Shown piece by piece: positions 29,128-41,079 of a stretch of 64,000 bases of DNA; positions within the stretch are counted from its first letter, which is position 1; each line of letters starts with the position of its first letter. Under the pieces are notes generated by a model. The model did not search any database. It worked only from the letters and a program-made list of their open reading frames with translations, and had not been told where the DNA came from. The stretch is from positions 310,001 through 374,000 of the forward strand of contig OW203983.1 of assembly GCA_934047225.1 (NCBI GenBank), given 5' to 3'. Origin of the DNA: Ypsolopha sequella. Its lineage: Eukaryota; Arthropoda; Insecta; Lepidoptera; Ypsolophidae. Position numbers and translations under genes: made by a program.

Positions 29128-29275
29128 AAATTCAAATTCAAATAGTTTATTTTGCAAAGTAGGTATATAAAATACACGTTTCACAAGTCAAAATTTAATC
29201 TTATAAAAAAATATATGTAATAAAATAATAAATGTTCATGAATTAGATTAAAGGTTTATTTAATTTATGTAGCAA
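29128..29275 (-). repeat. 3' end of repeat family X, inverted
   Basis: Starts with ATTCAAATTCAAATTCAAATAG and holds the complement of the sequence that ends the copies at 30270-31205 and 49140-50080 (ATATTGCTACATAAATTAAAT). The repeated ATTCAAATT tail is what is left of a 3' tail as in SINEs and LINEs. Confidence 0.65.
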
Positions 29276-29289
29276 TATACAGGTTGGAA

Positions 29290-30365
29290 AAAATTTAAGG
29301 GTCGGTATAATGTCAGATGCACAATTTCAAATGAGCATAAAACATTGTGTAACTTGGTCAATCGGTTTGTGTGGGGGTACGGAACCCTTTATGTGCGAGT
29401 CGGATTTGCTTTTTACCGTTTTTTTAGTGACTTATTTACGAAATGTTGATATTCTCTTCTTAAATAGACTACTTGTGAATGTGTCGAACATTATAAACCA
29501 CCCTTTTTAGGGTTCCTTACCCAAGGAACAGATTATTATAACAAAGGCTCTATCTTTAGAACGGTAATACATACAAGTACAAGTTTAAACTTTGGGCAGT
29601 TTGTAGTAAATACTTTAAAGTAAAATAATGAAAAATTAGGGTTCCGTACTAAAAAGGTACCGAATTGTTTGTCAGGCGCTACCGTTTTATCGCTTTGTTT
29701 TTTGTCGCCTTAATGTTGCTATGGCATCAATATTGTTGTTATTTATTTTTACCCCTACACAATACGGGTACGGAACCCTTTATGCGCGAGTCCGATTCGC
29801 ACTTTACCGGTTTTATTTTTTATTTTTACTATTTGCTCTATTTTCGGGGATGAAGGTATACATTTTTTTTACACTTTTTACCATCTAGCGTCACGAGGTA
29901 GAATTTTTCGTGGTAGATGTCTTTAATGCAAAGCAGCATACCACCAACGTCATCTAGTGTCATACAAATTTATAGATGCAGCTGGAAACATACATTTTGT
30001 ACAGAATTTGTATGGAAATATTTAATTACCAACCGCAAATAACATTTTTATATTTTTTTGTTGCAATGTACACTTAACAGCTTGCAAAATTTCAAGTTTG
30101 TAGGCCTGCTAGAACACATTCAGATTTTTGATGATCAGTCAGTCAGTCAGTGACAAAATAAGGGAACTTTGACTTGAGATATTTCGTAATCAAATATAGG
30201 TACAAACTTGTAATTTGGAGGTGGAAGTAAGTTCAGTAAGTACTCTTGTTAACTGAAATTTCAGACTTCTAGCTTTACCCACAACGAAGATACAGGGGGG
30301 TTGAAAGTGCCGTGAGTTGCTTCGAGAAAAGGATGGTACGGCCGTTCCGCGTTTTTTTTTTTTGC
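29290..30365 (+). repeat. repeat family Y, copy 1 with GGTTCCGTA heads
   Basis: Two GTACGGAACCC..GCGAGTC units (about 29375-29415 and 29765-29815) lead to a body with 'ATGTCTTTAATGCAAAGCAG', 'CACCAACGTCATCTAGTGTC' and 'GTCAGTCAGTCAGTGAC', ending in 'AAAGGATGGTACGGCCGTTC'. The same body lies inverted at 61915-62490. Non-coding. Confidence 0.75.
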
Positions 30366-31205
30366 GAGACTTGGCGGTGGCACTGCCGTGCTTCCAGATC
30401 TAGAGTTTTGAAATTGGAAAACATGTTTGGATAAATTTCCTCGATAGAAATAATTGTTGAAATAAGGTCTTCAAACACACTTTCTCCTCCTTTGACGAAT
30501 AGGAACCATATACATATTTTATAAGGTGTGTTTTAAAAATATCTAGAGATTTGATATTTGAAATTTTGCTAGCTTTTTTATAAAAACATAAAACCAACTT
30601 TTTTCCCTTTTGCCCTGAATCCGCCCCTCTCGCACTGCGCGATTTTTCGCTTGGAGTGACAGTGACAAAAATAAAATTCGCATAGCCTCTTAACCTGAAT
30701 TCCTGCTGTCTTGTATTTTCTTATCCCTTAGTTAAAGTAGATATAAGTCATTTGTATAGTATAAGTTTTATGTTAAAAAAAAAAGACATGATCTTGCTAA
30801 GTTTCTTGCCCTTCTTCTTAGCAAGACTAATCGAATAGGCGGAGTAGGCATGTATTTACATATGTAATCTATTAGTATGTAGTATATAGGATGAGATTTG
30901 GTCGGCCGCCTGGATTCGTGCTGGGGGCTCGGTTGGTGATCATTGAACCTTGTTCCTGGTCCCTGGCCGGGTCTCCGGTATGGGTTCGGGCGGTTGATTG
31001 GATTTCACCTTTTATAATATATATTTTACTTATCATTTTAATCGTTTATATATTGCTACATAAATTAAATAAACCTTTAATTTAGTTCATGTACATTTAT
31101 TATTTTATAACATATATTTTTATTTGATTAAATTTGACGTGTAAAAAGTGTATACTATATACCTACTTTGCAAAATAAACTATTTGAATTTTGAATTTGA
31201 ATTTT
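30270..31205 (+). repeat. repeat family X, copy 1
   Basis: About 30405-30690 and 30845-31205 match 49260-49575 and 49730-50075 (landmarks 'TTCAAACACACTTTCTCC', 'CTCTCGCACTGCGCGATTTT', 'TTGGTCGGCCGCCTGGATTC', 'GATCATTGAACCTTGTTCC'). The middle differs between the copies. It ends with a TTGAATTTTGAATTTGAATTT tail. No ORF of note. Confidence 0.7.
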
Positions 31206-31401
31206 TAAAACTGTTACATCATCATACACATCGAAATAGTTATCCTATACACATATATTATTTAATTACTTATATCTTATTAAAACCGCTTAAATTTGTT
31301 TAAAAGATAGATTTATTTTATTTATAGAATAGTTTCAACTTGTTATTATGTTTTGTAAGATGTAACGCAATAAAATAAATACAAAAAATATTATGCCTAA
31401 A
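31206..31401. other. AT-rich intron sequence
   Basis: Less than 200 bases of AT-rich intron; nothing recognised. Confidence 0.5.
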
Positions 31402-31464
31402 CTGAGCCTGTGTACCGGACACCCATTCCAATCCAGTATGTAGGTCAGTGATCTATCCTAAATG
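31402..31464 (+). repeat. left copy of a ~62-bp target duplication
   Basis: Begins CTGAGCCTGTGTACCGGACA and ends CTATCCTAAATG. It matches 33571-33632 with about three substitutions and one indel. The LINE starts directly after it. Confidence 0.8.
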
Positions 31465-33570
31465 CATGTAAACTCTCGGTATTCTCACCCGGAGTGGTAC
31501 ACGGCGGAAATAATTCGCGACATTAAGCAGAAACACAAACTCCACAAACAATGTAAATCTAGTAAATCAGATGTTGACTAGAAGGCTTTCAGTTGGTGTA
31601 GGGCGAAAGTGAAGGCGGACACCGCTCGCGCACGGTTTATAATATAATATAATATAAATAAATAAATGTATATAGGGATCAATTGCAGAATCACCTAGCT
31701 GATGACCCTAAAGCATTTTGGTTGTATATTAAGGGGAAAAGAGGTAGCACTACAAAACAGACAGACATAAAAGAAGGGCGTGCTTTAACAAAAAGGAGAG
31801 GGCGATGGAGTTTGCCAAATATTTCTATTCGGTGCATAGCCCCAGGGCAGCCGAACTGGACCCCGCCGTAGCGTGTGCGGCAGATAGGCTGGCAGAGGTG
31901 AACGTGCGTAATGCGTTGGCGCTGCTGCGGCCGAAGCGCTCAGTAGGGCTGGACGGCATTCTACCGTTCATTATCAAAGACTAGGGAGGTATTAGTGACC
32001 CCGTTGCTGCATGTTTTCAATACCTGTCTCCGATCTGCGAAGTTTCCTTAACGGTGGAAGCTAACGAGGGTGGTGCCCGTCCCTAAAATACTTGGAGGCC
32101 CGAAGGCGAGCGACCACCGACCTGTACTCGTCCTTTGCGTGCCGGCAAAAGTCTTCGAGTCCGCATTGAATCATGCCTGTTACCCGCAGGTTAGCGCTCA
32201 GCTATCAGAGGCGCAGTACGGATTTCGACCCGCCTGCAGCATCACGGGAAACTTGTTGTACCTCATGCATGACGACCCTTACACCGATAGTGGTTTCGGG
32301 GGGACAAGTTGATGTCGCCTATTTTGATTTCCGAAAGGCTTTCGATACGGTCGACAACGACATCCTTCTTACGAAACGGGCTGGTGTTGAATGTACTCCA
32401 CAACTACATTTTTTTTTTGCAAATTACATGAGTGGCAGACGACAGTATGTTGATTGCGCTGGTCACAAATCGGAACCTTACTGCACGAGGTCCGGTGTCA
32501 GTCAGGGCAGCAATTTGGGTCCATTTTTAGTTTAGTTCATTTTAATTAATTAATTTATTTATTTATTTAAATGATCAATTGATTTTAATGATCAACGATC
32601 TACCGAAAGTTGTGAAAACTCCCATCTGCTTACTTTTTGCCGATGACCTCAAACTGGTACGGCAAATTCGGGATGGCCCAGACTGTCACAAGTTACAGGA
32701 GCAAATCGATAAGGTAGTAAGTTGGAGTCACTGTAATCGCTTGCTCTGCAATGTTGAAAAATGTCAGGTGCTATCGTTCAGCCGCGCGCGTTCACCACTC
32801 CATCACCAGTACCTTGTGGACGGCACCGAGTTTACAGCGAGTCACGGAGGTAAGGGACCTTGGGGTGCGCTTTACCTCGGAACTAATATTCCGAGAGCAT
32901 ATTGGGAGCGTCTGTAAAAGGTCCTATAGACAATTAGGTTTCATGCTTAGGCAAGCAAAGGCGTTTACTAATTTTGCTGCTCTACGAGCCTTGTATGAAA
33001 CTCTAGTTAAAAGTAACTTGGAAAGTAACGCATGAGAGTTTGTATTGGAGTCGTCCACATGAGGCTAAATATAGATTCATGTTGGAACGCATACAGAACA
33101 AATTTGTTAGATTTATGTATTTAAAATTATTTGGAGTGTACCCTTTTTACCCGCTGATGTACCCGACCCTGTTCGTACTGGGTATGGTCGGGTACAATCA
33201 GCTGGCTGTACGGCGGGAGCTCACGCTGGTCACTTACATAGCGCGATTGCTGCGCGGTGCACTGTGCAACCCAGGCCGACTGCAGGCTGTGGCACTGTGC
33301 GTGCCGGACTGCTACGTGCGCCGACGACGTCGCCCGCCACTGCTAGCCTGCCTGAAGGAGGCACCGCTCACGCGCGCCCATAGCACTCTTAACCGGGTCT
33401 CAGAGACCACGGATGTTTTTCCCTGAGCGAATTCACAAAGGTCACATTATTTATTTTGTGTTAAAGTATAAGTCCGTAGGGTGTTAACTTATTTTAAGTT
33501 TAGATTAGTTTTAAGCGACAATATTGTATTGGTTAGCCTGTTTATATAATAAATAAAAAAATAAAATAAT
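31465..33570 (+). pseudogene. 5'-truncated LINE ORF2, broken
   Basis: Starts inside the protein after the endonuclease ('SHPEWYTAEIIRDIKQKHKL', about 31480). Several frames then carry the RT: 'YFDFRKAFDTVDNDILL' (about 32310-32360), 'YCTRSGVSQGSNLGPFL' (about 32475), 'LFADDLKLV' (32632-32660), and a C-terminal region to 33426 ('RIQNKFVRFMYLK', 'LTLVTYIARLLRG'). It ends in an A-rich tail (33547-33570). Many stops and shifts. The motifs match Jockey/CR1-type elements common in Lepidoptera. Flanking ~62-bp duplications mark it as one insertion event. Confidence 0.85.
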
Positions 33571-33632
33571 CTGAGCCTGTGTACCGGACACCCAGTCCAG
33601 TCCAGTATGTAGGTCAGTGATCTATCCAAATG
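33571..33632 (+). repeat. right copy of the ~62-bp target duplication
   Basis: Begins CTGAGCCTGTGTACCGGACA. Its last 32 bases are the first part of unit 1 of the 40-bp array, so the LINE landed at the edge of the array or of its single-copy ancestor. Confidence 0.8.
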
Positions 33633-35800
33633 TTCCCCAGTCCAGTATGTAGCTCAGTGATCTATCCAAATGTTCCCCAGTCCAGTATGTAGGTCAGTGA
33701 TCTATCCAAATGTTCCCCAGTCCAGTATGTAGGTCAGTGATCTATCCAAATGTTCCCCAGTCCAGTATGTAGGTCAGTGATCTATCCAAATGTTCCCCAG
33801 TCCAGTATGTAGGTCAGTGATCTATCCAAATGTTCCCCAGTCCAGTATGTAGGTCAGTGATCTATCCAAATGTTCCTCAGTCCAGTATGTAGGTCAGTGA
33901 TCTATCCAAATGTTCCCCAGTCCAGTATGTAGGTCAGTGATCTATCCAAATGTTTCCCAGTCCATTATGTAGGTCAGTGATCTATCCAAATGTTCCCCAG
34001 TCCAGTATGTAGGTCAGTGATCTATCCAAATGTTCCCCAGTCCTGTATGTAGGTCAGTGATCTATCCAAATGTTCCCCAGTCCAGTATGTAGGTCAGTGA
34101 TCTATCCAAATGTTCCCCAGTCCAGTATGTAGGTCAGTGATCTATCCAAATGTTCCCCAGTCCAGTATGTAGGTCAGTGATCTATCTAAATGTTCCCCAG
34201 TCCAGTATGTAGGTCAGTGATCTATCCAAATGTTCCCCAGTCCTGTATGTAGGTCAGTGATCTATCCAAATGTTCCCCAGTCCAGTATGTAGGTCAGTGA
34301 TCTATCCAAATGTTCCCCAGTCCAGTATGTAGGTCAGTGATCTATCCAAATGTTCCCCAGTCCTGTATGTAGGTCAGTGATCTATCCAAATGTTCCCCAG
34401 TCCAGTATGTAGGTCAGTGATCTATCCAAATGTTCCCCAGTCCAGTATGTAGGTCAGTGATCTATCCAAATGTTCCCCAGTCCAGTATGTAGGTCAGTGA
34501 TCTATCCAAATGTTCCCCAGTCCAGTATGTAGGTCAGTGATCTATCCAAATGTTCCCCAGTCCAGTATGTAGGTCAGTGATCTATCCAAATGTTCCCCAG
34601 TCCAGTATGTAGGTCAGTGATCTATCCAAATGTTCCCCAGTCCAGTATGTAGGTCAGTGATCTATCCAAATGTTCCCCAGTCCAGTATGTAGGTCAGTGA
34701 TCTATCCAAATGTTCCCCAGTCCAGTATGTAGGTCAGTGATCTATCCAAATGTTCCCCAGTCCAGTATGTAGGTCAGTGATCTATCCAAATGTTCCTCAG
34801 TCCAGTATGTAGGTCAGTGATCTATCCAAATGTTCCCCAGTCCAGTATGTAGGTCAGTGATCTATCCAAATGTTCCCCAGTCCATTATGTAGGTCAGTGA
34901 TCTATCCAAATGTTCCCCAGTCCAGTATGTAGGTCAGTGATCTATCCAAATGTTCCCCAGTCCTGTATGTAGGTCAGTGATCTATCCAAATGTTCCCCAG
35001 TCCAGTATGTAGGTCAGTGATCTATCCAAATGTTCCCCAGTCCAGTATGTAGGTCAGTGATCTATCCAAATGTTCCCCAGTCCAGTATGTAGGTCAGTGA
35101 TCTATCTAAATGTTCCCCAGTCCAGTATGTAGGTCAGTGATCTATCCAAATGTTCCCCAGTCCTGTATGTAGGTCAGTGATCTATCCAAATGTTCCCCAG
35201 TCCAGTATGTAGGTCAGTGATCTATCCAAATGTTCCCCAGTCCAGTATGTAGGTCAGTGATCTATCCAAATGTTCCCCAGTCCTGTATGTAGGTCAGTGA
35301 TCTATCCAAATGTTCCCCAGTCCAGTATGTAGGTCAGTGATCTATCCAAATGTTCCCCAGTCCAGTATGTAGGTCAGTGATCTATCCAAATGTTCCCCAG
35401 TCCAGTATGTAGGTCAGTGATCTATCCAAATGTTCCCCAGTCCAGTATGTAGGTCAGTGATCTATCCAAATGTTCCCCAGTCCAGTATGTAGGTCAGTGA
35501 TCTATCCAAATGTTCCCCAGTCCAGTATGTAGGTCAGTGATCTATCCAAATGTTCCCCAGTCCAGTATGTAGGTCAGTGATCTATCCAAATGTTCCCCAG
35601 TCCAGTATGTAGGTCAGTGATCTATCCAAATGTTCCCCAGTCCAGTATGTAGGTCAGTGATCTATCCAAATGTTCCCCAGTCCAGTATGTAGGTCAGTGA
35701 TCTATCCAAATGTTCCCCAGTCCAGCATGTAGGTCAGTGATCTATCCAAATGTTCCCCAGTCCTGTATGTAGGTCAGTGATCTATCCAAATGTTCCCCAG
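33601..35800 (+). repeat. 40-bp array of 55 units, each a copy of the intron 3' end
   Basis: Exactly 55 units of 40 bases in register from 33601 to 35800. Each has TCCAGTATGTAGGTCAGTGA, then TCTATCCAAA, then TGTTCCCCAG. The last unit's TGTTCCCCAG is the real splice acceptor of the next exon, so nearly every unit holds a copy of that acceptor and its upstream tract. Rare variants (TGTTCCTCAG, TCCATTATG, TCCTGTATG, TCTATCTAAA) recur with a spacing of 23 units, showing a 920-base duplication within the array (see findings). Confidence 0.97.
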
Positions 35801-35949
35801 TACGGCTTCACGCTCGACCGCACCGTGAACGACGCGATGCGGCCGCAGTTCGAGACCCACTCGGACAAGTGCTTTCTGACCGACACCGCGGTCAACTCGC
35901 CGCAGCATCCCTCTCTGGTGCTGCTCACGATGGACTTCGTCAATATGAG
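35801..35949 (+). CDS. GPR107: GPR107/108-like protein, exon B
   Basis: 149 bases, entering in phase 0 and leaving with two bases (AG|GTGAGT donor). It encodes 'YGFTLDRTVNDAMRPQFETH', then 'SDKCFLTDTAVNS', then 'SLVLLTMDFVNMR'. 'GF.LDRT.ND' followed by a lone Cys and a hydrophobic strand is the pattern of the GPR107 luminal domain directly after the segment in exon A. GC content is much above the surroundings. Its acceptor is supplied by the last unit of the 40-bp array. Confidence 0.88.
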
Positions 35950-36209
35950 GTGAGTGCACTAAAATAGCGTTATAAAAACTTTTTCTCAAAAATATATTGT
36001 AATGTTATCATTTCATACTGTAAAGACAAACCAGTAAGTACTTCATCCTGAAGAGCTAACATGGTTATTCTAAAATTTAATTTATTTCTAAAATCCCAAA
36101 AACATTCATTGTATTTTATCAACAACATGTGTTTCATTCACATGTACTTTCCAATTTTTCACCTTTGATTTTCACACAAACTCTGCATTTTTGCAGAAAA
36201 ATTCTAAAT
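35950..36209. other. start of intron 2, nothing recognised
   Basis: AT-rich sequence after the GTGAGT donor with no repeat or gene seen. Confidence 0.5.
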
Positions 36210-36490
36210 TCGTAGTGAAATAAGTCCTGCACTAACTCTCCACGATTATGAGTTTTGTGCACATCAGCCAGGGCAGCTCCCTGAAATAGAGCCGAACGGT
36301 ACCGTGAAGGGAAAGTGGAACTTGTCACTAACAATGTGTTTTGTATTGTATCTTCAGTTGCAGAACAGTGGAATAGTACTTAATGATCCACTGTCTCTTC
36401 CTCTTGAAAGCACCCTCTGCATAATGGGCTATCGGTGCCACCTGTAGTTAAAAGGTGCTTGTTTAGGTTGCAGTGTCTGTCCAGTTATAT
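36135..36490 (-). pseudogene. C-terminal fragment of an RNase H-bearing LINE
   Basis: On the minus strand about 36465-36370 reads 'HCNLNKHLLTTGGTDSPLCR' and then 'GCFQEEETVDH'. The pattern 'H..L..HL...G..DSP.CR.C..EEET..H.L..C' is typical of the extreme C-terminus of R1/I-type or similar LINE proteins, where it follows the RNase H domain. The frame then shifts and continues to about 36135. No other part of this element is nearby. Confidence 0.6.
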
Positions 36491-37812
36491 CCATAATTAA
36501 TTTTACGTGGGATATGATTAGCGCGCGTGTTAGCCATTGTTTATTTATAAAAATATACCTAGATATAAAGATGGTATAATATGAGCTAAGGAACAAATTA
36601 TGTGACGTAGACATTAAAATAGTCCGGCATGTGGAGCCTTGAGTACCTGACGCGTTTTATTTAATATCCTTTCTTCTATCATCAGAAGTGGGATCATTGA
36701 ATAGATAAATATACTCACCCCACTTTACATAAGCTAATAAAAACCGAAAAAAAATGAACAAAAAAGTAATAAAGTTGAAAATAAATTACTAAAAAGATCT
36801 AAAAACTATTGTGTATAAACTGTGAAGCTTTAAATATAAATTGTAAAAAGCCTTTGAGAATACTGTGTTGAAAATTAGTGGTGAAAACGTAAAAGGGCAA
36901 AACCAAAACAATAGTGCAATTGTGCCAAAACAATGAACCCTCTGTGACTTTGCAGCAAGGTTTAAGTGATTCAATTAATGGTACAAGTAAAGCCATTGTA
37001 CTTCCAACTTTCGATTCAAGTGTAGGAGCTATATACCTAGAAGCTCACGAATAGTGCGGATGTGCAGGCTTTAGCATCAAAAAGCTCTTGGGATAACGTG
37101 GAAACTGTACCACTATGTGTACCATTCTTGGTAGCCAATCACTGTATATCATAATATATAAGAAAACACCAAATACTTATTGTATTTGAATTGACGTACT
37201 TATCTAAATACATAATAATGTTGAAAGATAAATAAAGTGAATTGAATTGCCGGCCACGGGAATTATACAAAGAATGGACACCGTTGGAGATGACCTGGCC
37301 TGCTGTAAAAGAGGATTTGACTATAACATAAATGCAGAGACTTGCATAGAGCCTTCAAAATTGCTGCCAATATGAGTAGTGATCAATATTTTACGGTATC
37401 AATTTACGCTGCAAAGATCGTCGAATCCTGAAACAACTAAGGCTCACGTTTACTGAAAAGGAGATAATGGAGATCTTATAACAGGAGATACCTATTTCAG
37501 ATCCACAGCCAGTGTGACTCATTAAGATCATTATACGAAACATCACGAAAGGCTTCTGTTCTGTTCTGGTGACTCATCCAGCCAGCAGTTCTGCTGCAAA
37601 GGTGCTAAGACCCGAGACACCGGTGAGCCACGTAGTATATAGGAGGGTACTGTAGAGTGGCAGCTGCATGATGAGGAGTAAAGGGAGATTGTAGGCCCAC
37701 CCGAATTCAGGCATCGTAAAGTGAGCATTTAAGGATTAAGTAGATACGATAGTTTGTGTGTTATAAATATGGGTGTACTGAAGGCTGCGCTTTGAAGTGT
37801 GGATATGTTTTG
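36491..37812. other. intron sequence with a LINE/SINE-like tail
   Basis: No gene. A GATAAATAAAGTGAATTGAATTG tail at about 37224-37246 looks like the 3' end of a retroposed element on the + strand. Small frames here have no motif. Confidence 0.45.
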
Positions 37813-40080
37813 TCATTCAGGTTCCGATTCTGTATCAGTTTCGGGTAAATTGTAGATTTCTTCTGCTGTTTTCTTTACGAGGAGCTTATCCCCAGAAATG
37901 TTTTTCCAAAAGCCTCTGTTTTTTCGTGAACATTTTACATCTTGGAACAAAGTGTTAAGCCAGGTATATATTGGTCGTCCAACTTTCCTTCTTGATTCTG
38001 CATAGTTGTAGGCTGCGTGGAGCAAATGGGGTTGTAGTCGACGTTGAATGTGACAAAAGTAAGAAATCCTACGCATTTTCAATATTTTGGAAATAGTTTT
38101 TCCTTCTAGTATTTCACTTATTTTATTTTTAGGTGTACTTTTACCGGCCTGAAGCATGCTACCCAAAATCAGCCGTTCGTACTGTCTCAGTTTTAATCTA
38201 TTATATTTAGTTAGCGCCGTTACATTCAACCCATACGTCGTAATTGGTGCAATTACCATTTTGTAGATTAGTGTTGCGATTTTCCACTCTATTTTGTTAT
38301 TTTTAATAAATGGTAGTATCGCTTTAGGGTACCTCGTAGCCTTTTCACATCTGGTTTTTATGGAAGCTTTTCGGTTGTGGGATATATGTACCTAGGTATC
38401 TTATTTCTTCAACTGGTTGCAGTAACGTTCCACCAAGGGTGATTGGTAATTGGTGAGCGATCTGTGGTCCGAAGGGGTCTCTTATGACTATTTTTGTTTT
38501 GGTGTCGTGAAGCACAAGTCCCACCGTCATTAGGAGCTCCCTAAGTTTGGTGAAAATACGATCGAGAGTTTCAATTTTTTTACCAATTATGATTAGGTCA
38601 TCCGCGAATGACAAGATCAAGGGCAGTGTAATTTTGGCATCCTGGTCTAAGTGTACGGCTTCCTCTTCTTCTTCTAAGGTGCGTAAGACTTCATCGATTA
38701 GTATGGTGAACAGTCTTGGTGATAAAGGGCATCCCTTGTCTTATTTATTGTCTCAGAAACTTGCCCACACCATGAGATGTACATCACTTCATGTAGACAT
38801 GCTTTAATAATTCTATTTGTAAGCGGAGTATTAGTACGCCATTTAGAATGGCTTTGAGTGCATTAAGGTTGACTATATCAAAAGCCTTTTGAATGTCTAG
38901 TGCAATCACATATACTCGCTGGCCTGCTCTCCAGTTTGTGTCAAGCACTCTTCGTAGTGTAAAAATATGATCATCTGTCGCTCTTTCGTTGAGGAAGGCT
39001 GCTTAATAATTACACAGTTCCTTGGTTTTCTTATCAAGTACTTGCAGTAGGTAATTTCCGTAAATCCGGTAACCAACGTTACATATTGATATCCGTCTGA
39101 AGTCATTTATTTGACGTGGATGTGCTATTTGCGGTATAGGTACTTGTTTTGTTATTAGCCATTCATCTGGTACTTTGTTTTTCAACCACGCTTCTTGCAT
39201 TATACTTGTAATTTCGGTTAGAAATTCAGCCGGAGCTGCTTTATAGAGTTCGATGACTATTTGGTCTGTACCGGGTACGGAACCGTTTCTCATCTTCGAG
39301 ATAATGTGTACGATATCCTTCAATGTTGGCGTGTCTTCCTCCAGCTGCTCCATAGACTCAGATTCCTTTTCCGGGATAAGCTCGACGGAGGGACGTTCAA
39401 ACTTTTTCAGTTCTTCGACCCATATTGACATGCGTATGAAATATTTACTCTGGGTTCGTATCTTCTGTTTGTGTTTTCTGAAGTAGTTATATGTAACTCT
39501 CATTCTTTCTGATATGTTCAGTTTACTGAAACCTACAAAGAAGGCTTTACTAGTCCTGGAATCTTCCTCTTCGTCAACTTTTCGTAAGTTTTTCCTTGCG
39601 TCTTTAACTCTTTGAATGAGGGTCTTATCTCTAGGGTTCCGATTTTTAACGAAAAGGGCTTTTTGAAGCTCCACACAGGCAAGACGACTAATCTTTGACC
39701 TAGGTAATGGCGTTGACAACACTTTTCTGGCGGCTTCTTTTATAATATCGTTTAAAACATCCAAACTGATTGTCTTCTCGAGAGTCTAATTGGTCTATTT
39801 TGGATTTAAGTTTGTTTTGAACCGATTGCTCGAACTCATTTGATTTATTTAGTCCAAGCAACATTTCATAACGTTAATTTCTGTAGTCGAATGGTACGTG
39901 GAGCTGTTTGTTAGGGGTGTGTTTACTACAGAGACCTCTATAGATTTTGGGGTTCATACTAAATTTGGACTTAAGATCAATTTCGCCCTGTATTATTTTA
40001 TGGTCTGAAATTGTACGTTTTCGATGCGCCAATTTTTATTGCTGTCTAAATTTACCTGGAACAAGTTTAATAGCCGCATA
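37813..40080 (-). pseudogene. decayed LINE ORF2, minus strand
   Basis: From right to left: a region before the RT (39003-39764) with 'FLTEITSIMQEAWLKNKVPD' and 'HPRQINDFRRISICNVGYRI'; then 'NERATDDHIFTLRRVLDTNW' and 'VIALDIQKAF' (about 39000-38880); 'LSFADDLIIIGKKIETLDRI' (about 38620-38560), the catalytic box; and a C-terminal part (37813-38259) with 'ITTYGLNVTAL', 'MRRISYFCHIQRR' and 'RRKVGRPIYTWLNTLFQDVK'. The last motif is seen in RTE- or Dong-like proteins and other non-LTR elements lacking RNase H. Frameshifts at about 38300, 38700 and 39000 break it. Clade not decided. Confidence 0.75.
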
Positions 40081-40499
40081 GTATAGCCGTAAATGTAGAT
40101 GTAGAACCAATCGCTTGATATTGACCTGGGTTCACAAAGAGGGCAAAATACTCTACCGACCACCGTATACCTGTTGGTGCCACTCGGGGTTATAGTTCAG
40201 CAGGATCTTTGTCAGGGGTTGTAGTTCGAATGCAAATCAGTTTCGGACAGATGATTTGTAGAGGCAAGCAATTAAAAAATACCTAGGTTCTATGTTAGAT
40301 GCAGTGTAGACTTAGGTTCTGTCTAGTAAAACAACTTAAAAATATCACCAATTTTTTTCTGCTCTCCAATGATCACTCTTTCACACGCACTGATCAACAA
40401 TCAACCCGCACTCAAAATCAGCTTAACTTAACACAGCACTATAATTCGCTTTGTAATTTAAAAAAGTAACACTTTCCCAGTTTCCGCTTCGAAGCAATC
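40081..40499. other. unassigned sequence before gypsy element B
   Basis: No gene. It may hold the 5' non-coding end of the older gypsy element, but no copy of that element's 3' LTR start (TGTAGTGCTCTATGG) is found here. Confidence 0.4.
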
Positions 40500-40534
40500 T
40501 GGTCAAAACAAAAAACTATTGTTCACCCAGCCAC

Positions 40535-40884
40535 TGTGGAAGCCAATTCCAAACGCCCAATCCACATTCCACGATTCTGGGCGAGACAACCAACACCATG
40601 GTTTGCAATGTTAGAAGCGCAGTTCTTTGGAAAACATAACAAAAGAAGAGACCAAGTTTTATCACGCCATATCCTATCTGGATGAAGAAAGCGCTTCACA
40701 AGCAGAAAAACTCATGGAATCGCCGTCTGTCAATCCCTACACGACATTGAAGACAACACTGATTTCTCGATTTTCCGATTCAAAGTAACAAAAAGTTGAA
40801 AAAGAAGAATTAGGTGATAGAAGACCATCTCAATTTCTGCGAACACTCATAAACTTGGCTGGATACGCAGTTTCCAATGACATT
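40535..40884 (+). pseudogene. gypsy B gag, left part
   Basis: Reads 'IPRFWARQPTPWFAMLEAQF' and, after shifts, a segment with 'FLRTLINLAGYAVSNDI', the usual gag pattern of CsRn1/mag-like elements ('..P.WFA.lEAQF', '..QFLR.L..LAG..V'). It breaks off at the TSD of element A and resumes at 47150. Several internal stops are visible (for example near 40678 and 40787). Confidence 0.75.
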
Positions 40885-41079
40885 TTGGCAGGTTGGGGTG
40901 TTAACTGAGTGAAACACAGGTTAGCGGTTAATAGTCCGATATATTCTAGTGGCTACAACCACACAAGAAAACACGTTGATACTACACAATGTCGGGAAGA
41001 GAACTGGCGAGGCTACGTGCCTTGCCACAAGTCGTGCACAATTACTTATTGCTACAATCAGCAATTTCATGACTCCACA
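40885..41079 (-). repeat. 3' LTR of gypsy A
   Basis: 195 bases beginning TTGGCAGGTTGGGGTG and ending GACTCCACA in + orientation. No difference from the other LTR was seen. The open frame at 40909-41130 is an artefact of the LTR. Confidence 0.93.

Noticed and set aside
33601..35800. CRISPR array
   Set aside because: The units are contiguous 40-base copies without unique spacers, in an insect intron. It is a minisatellite.
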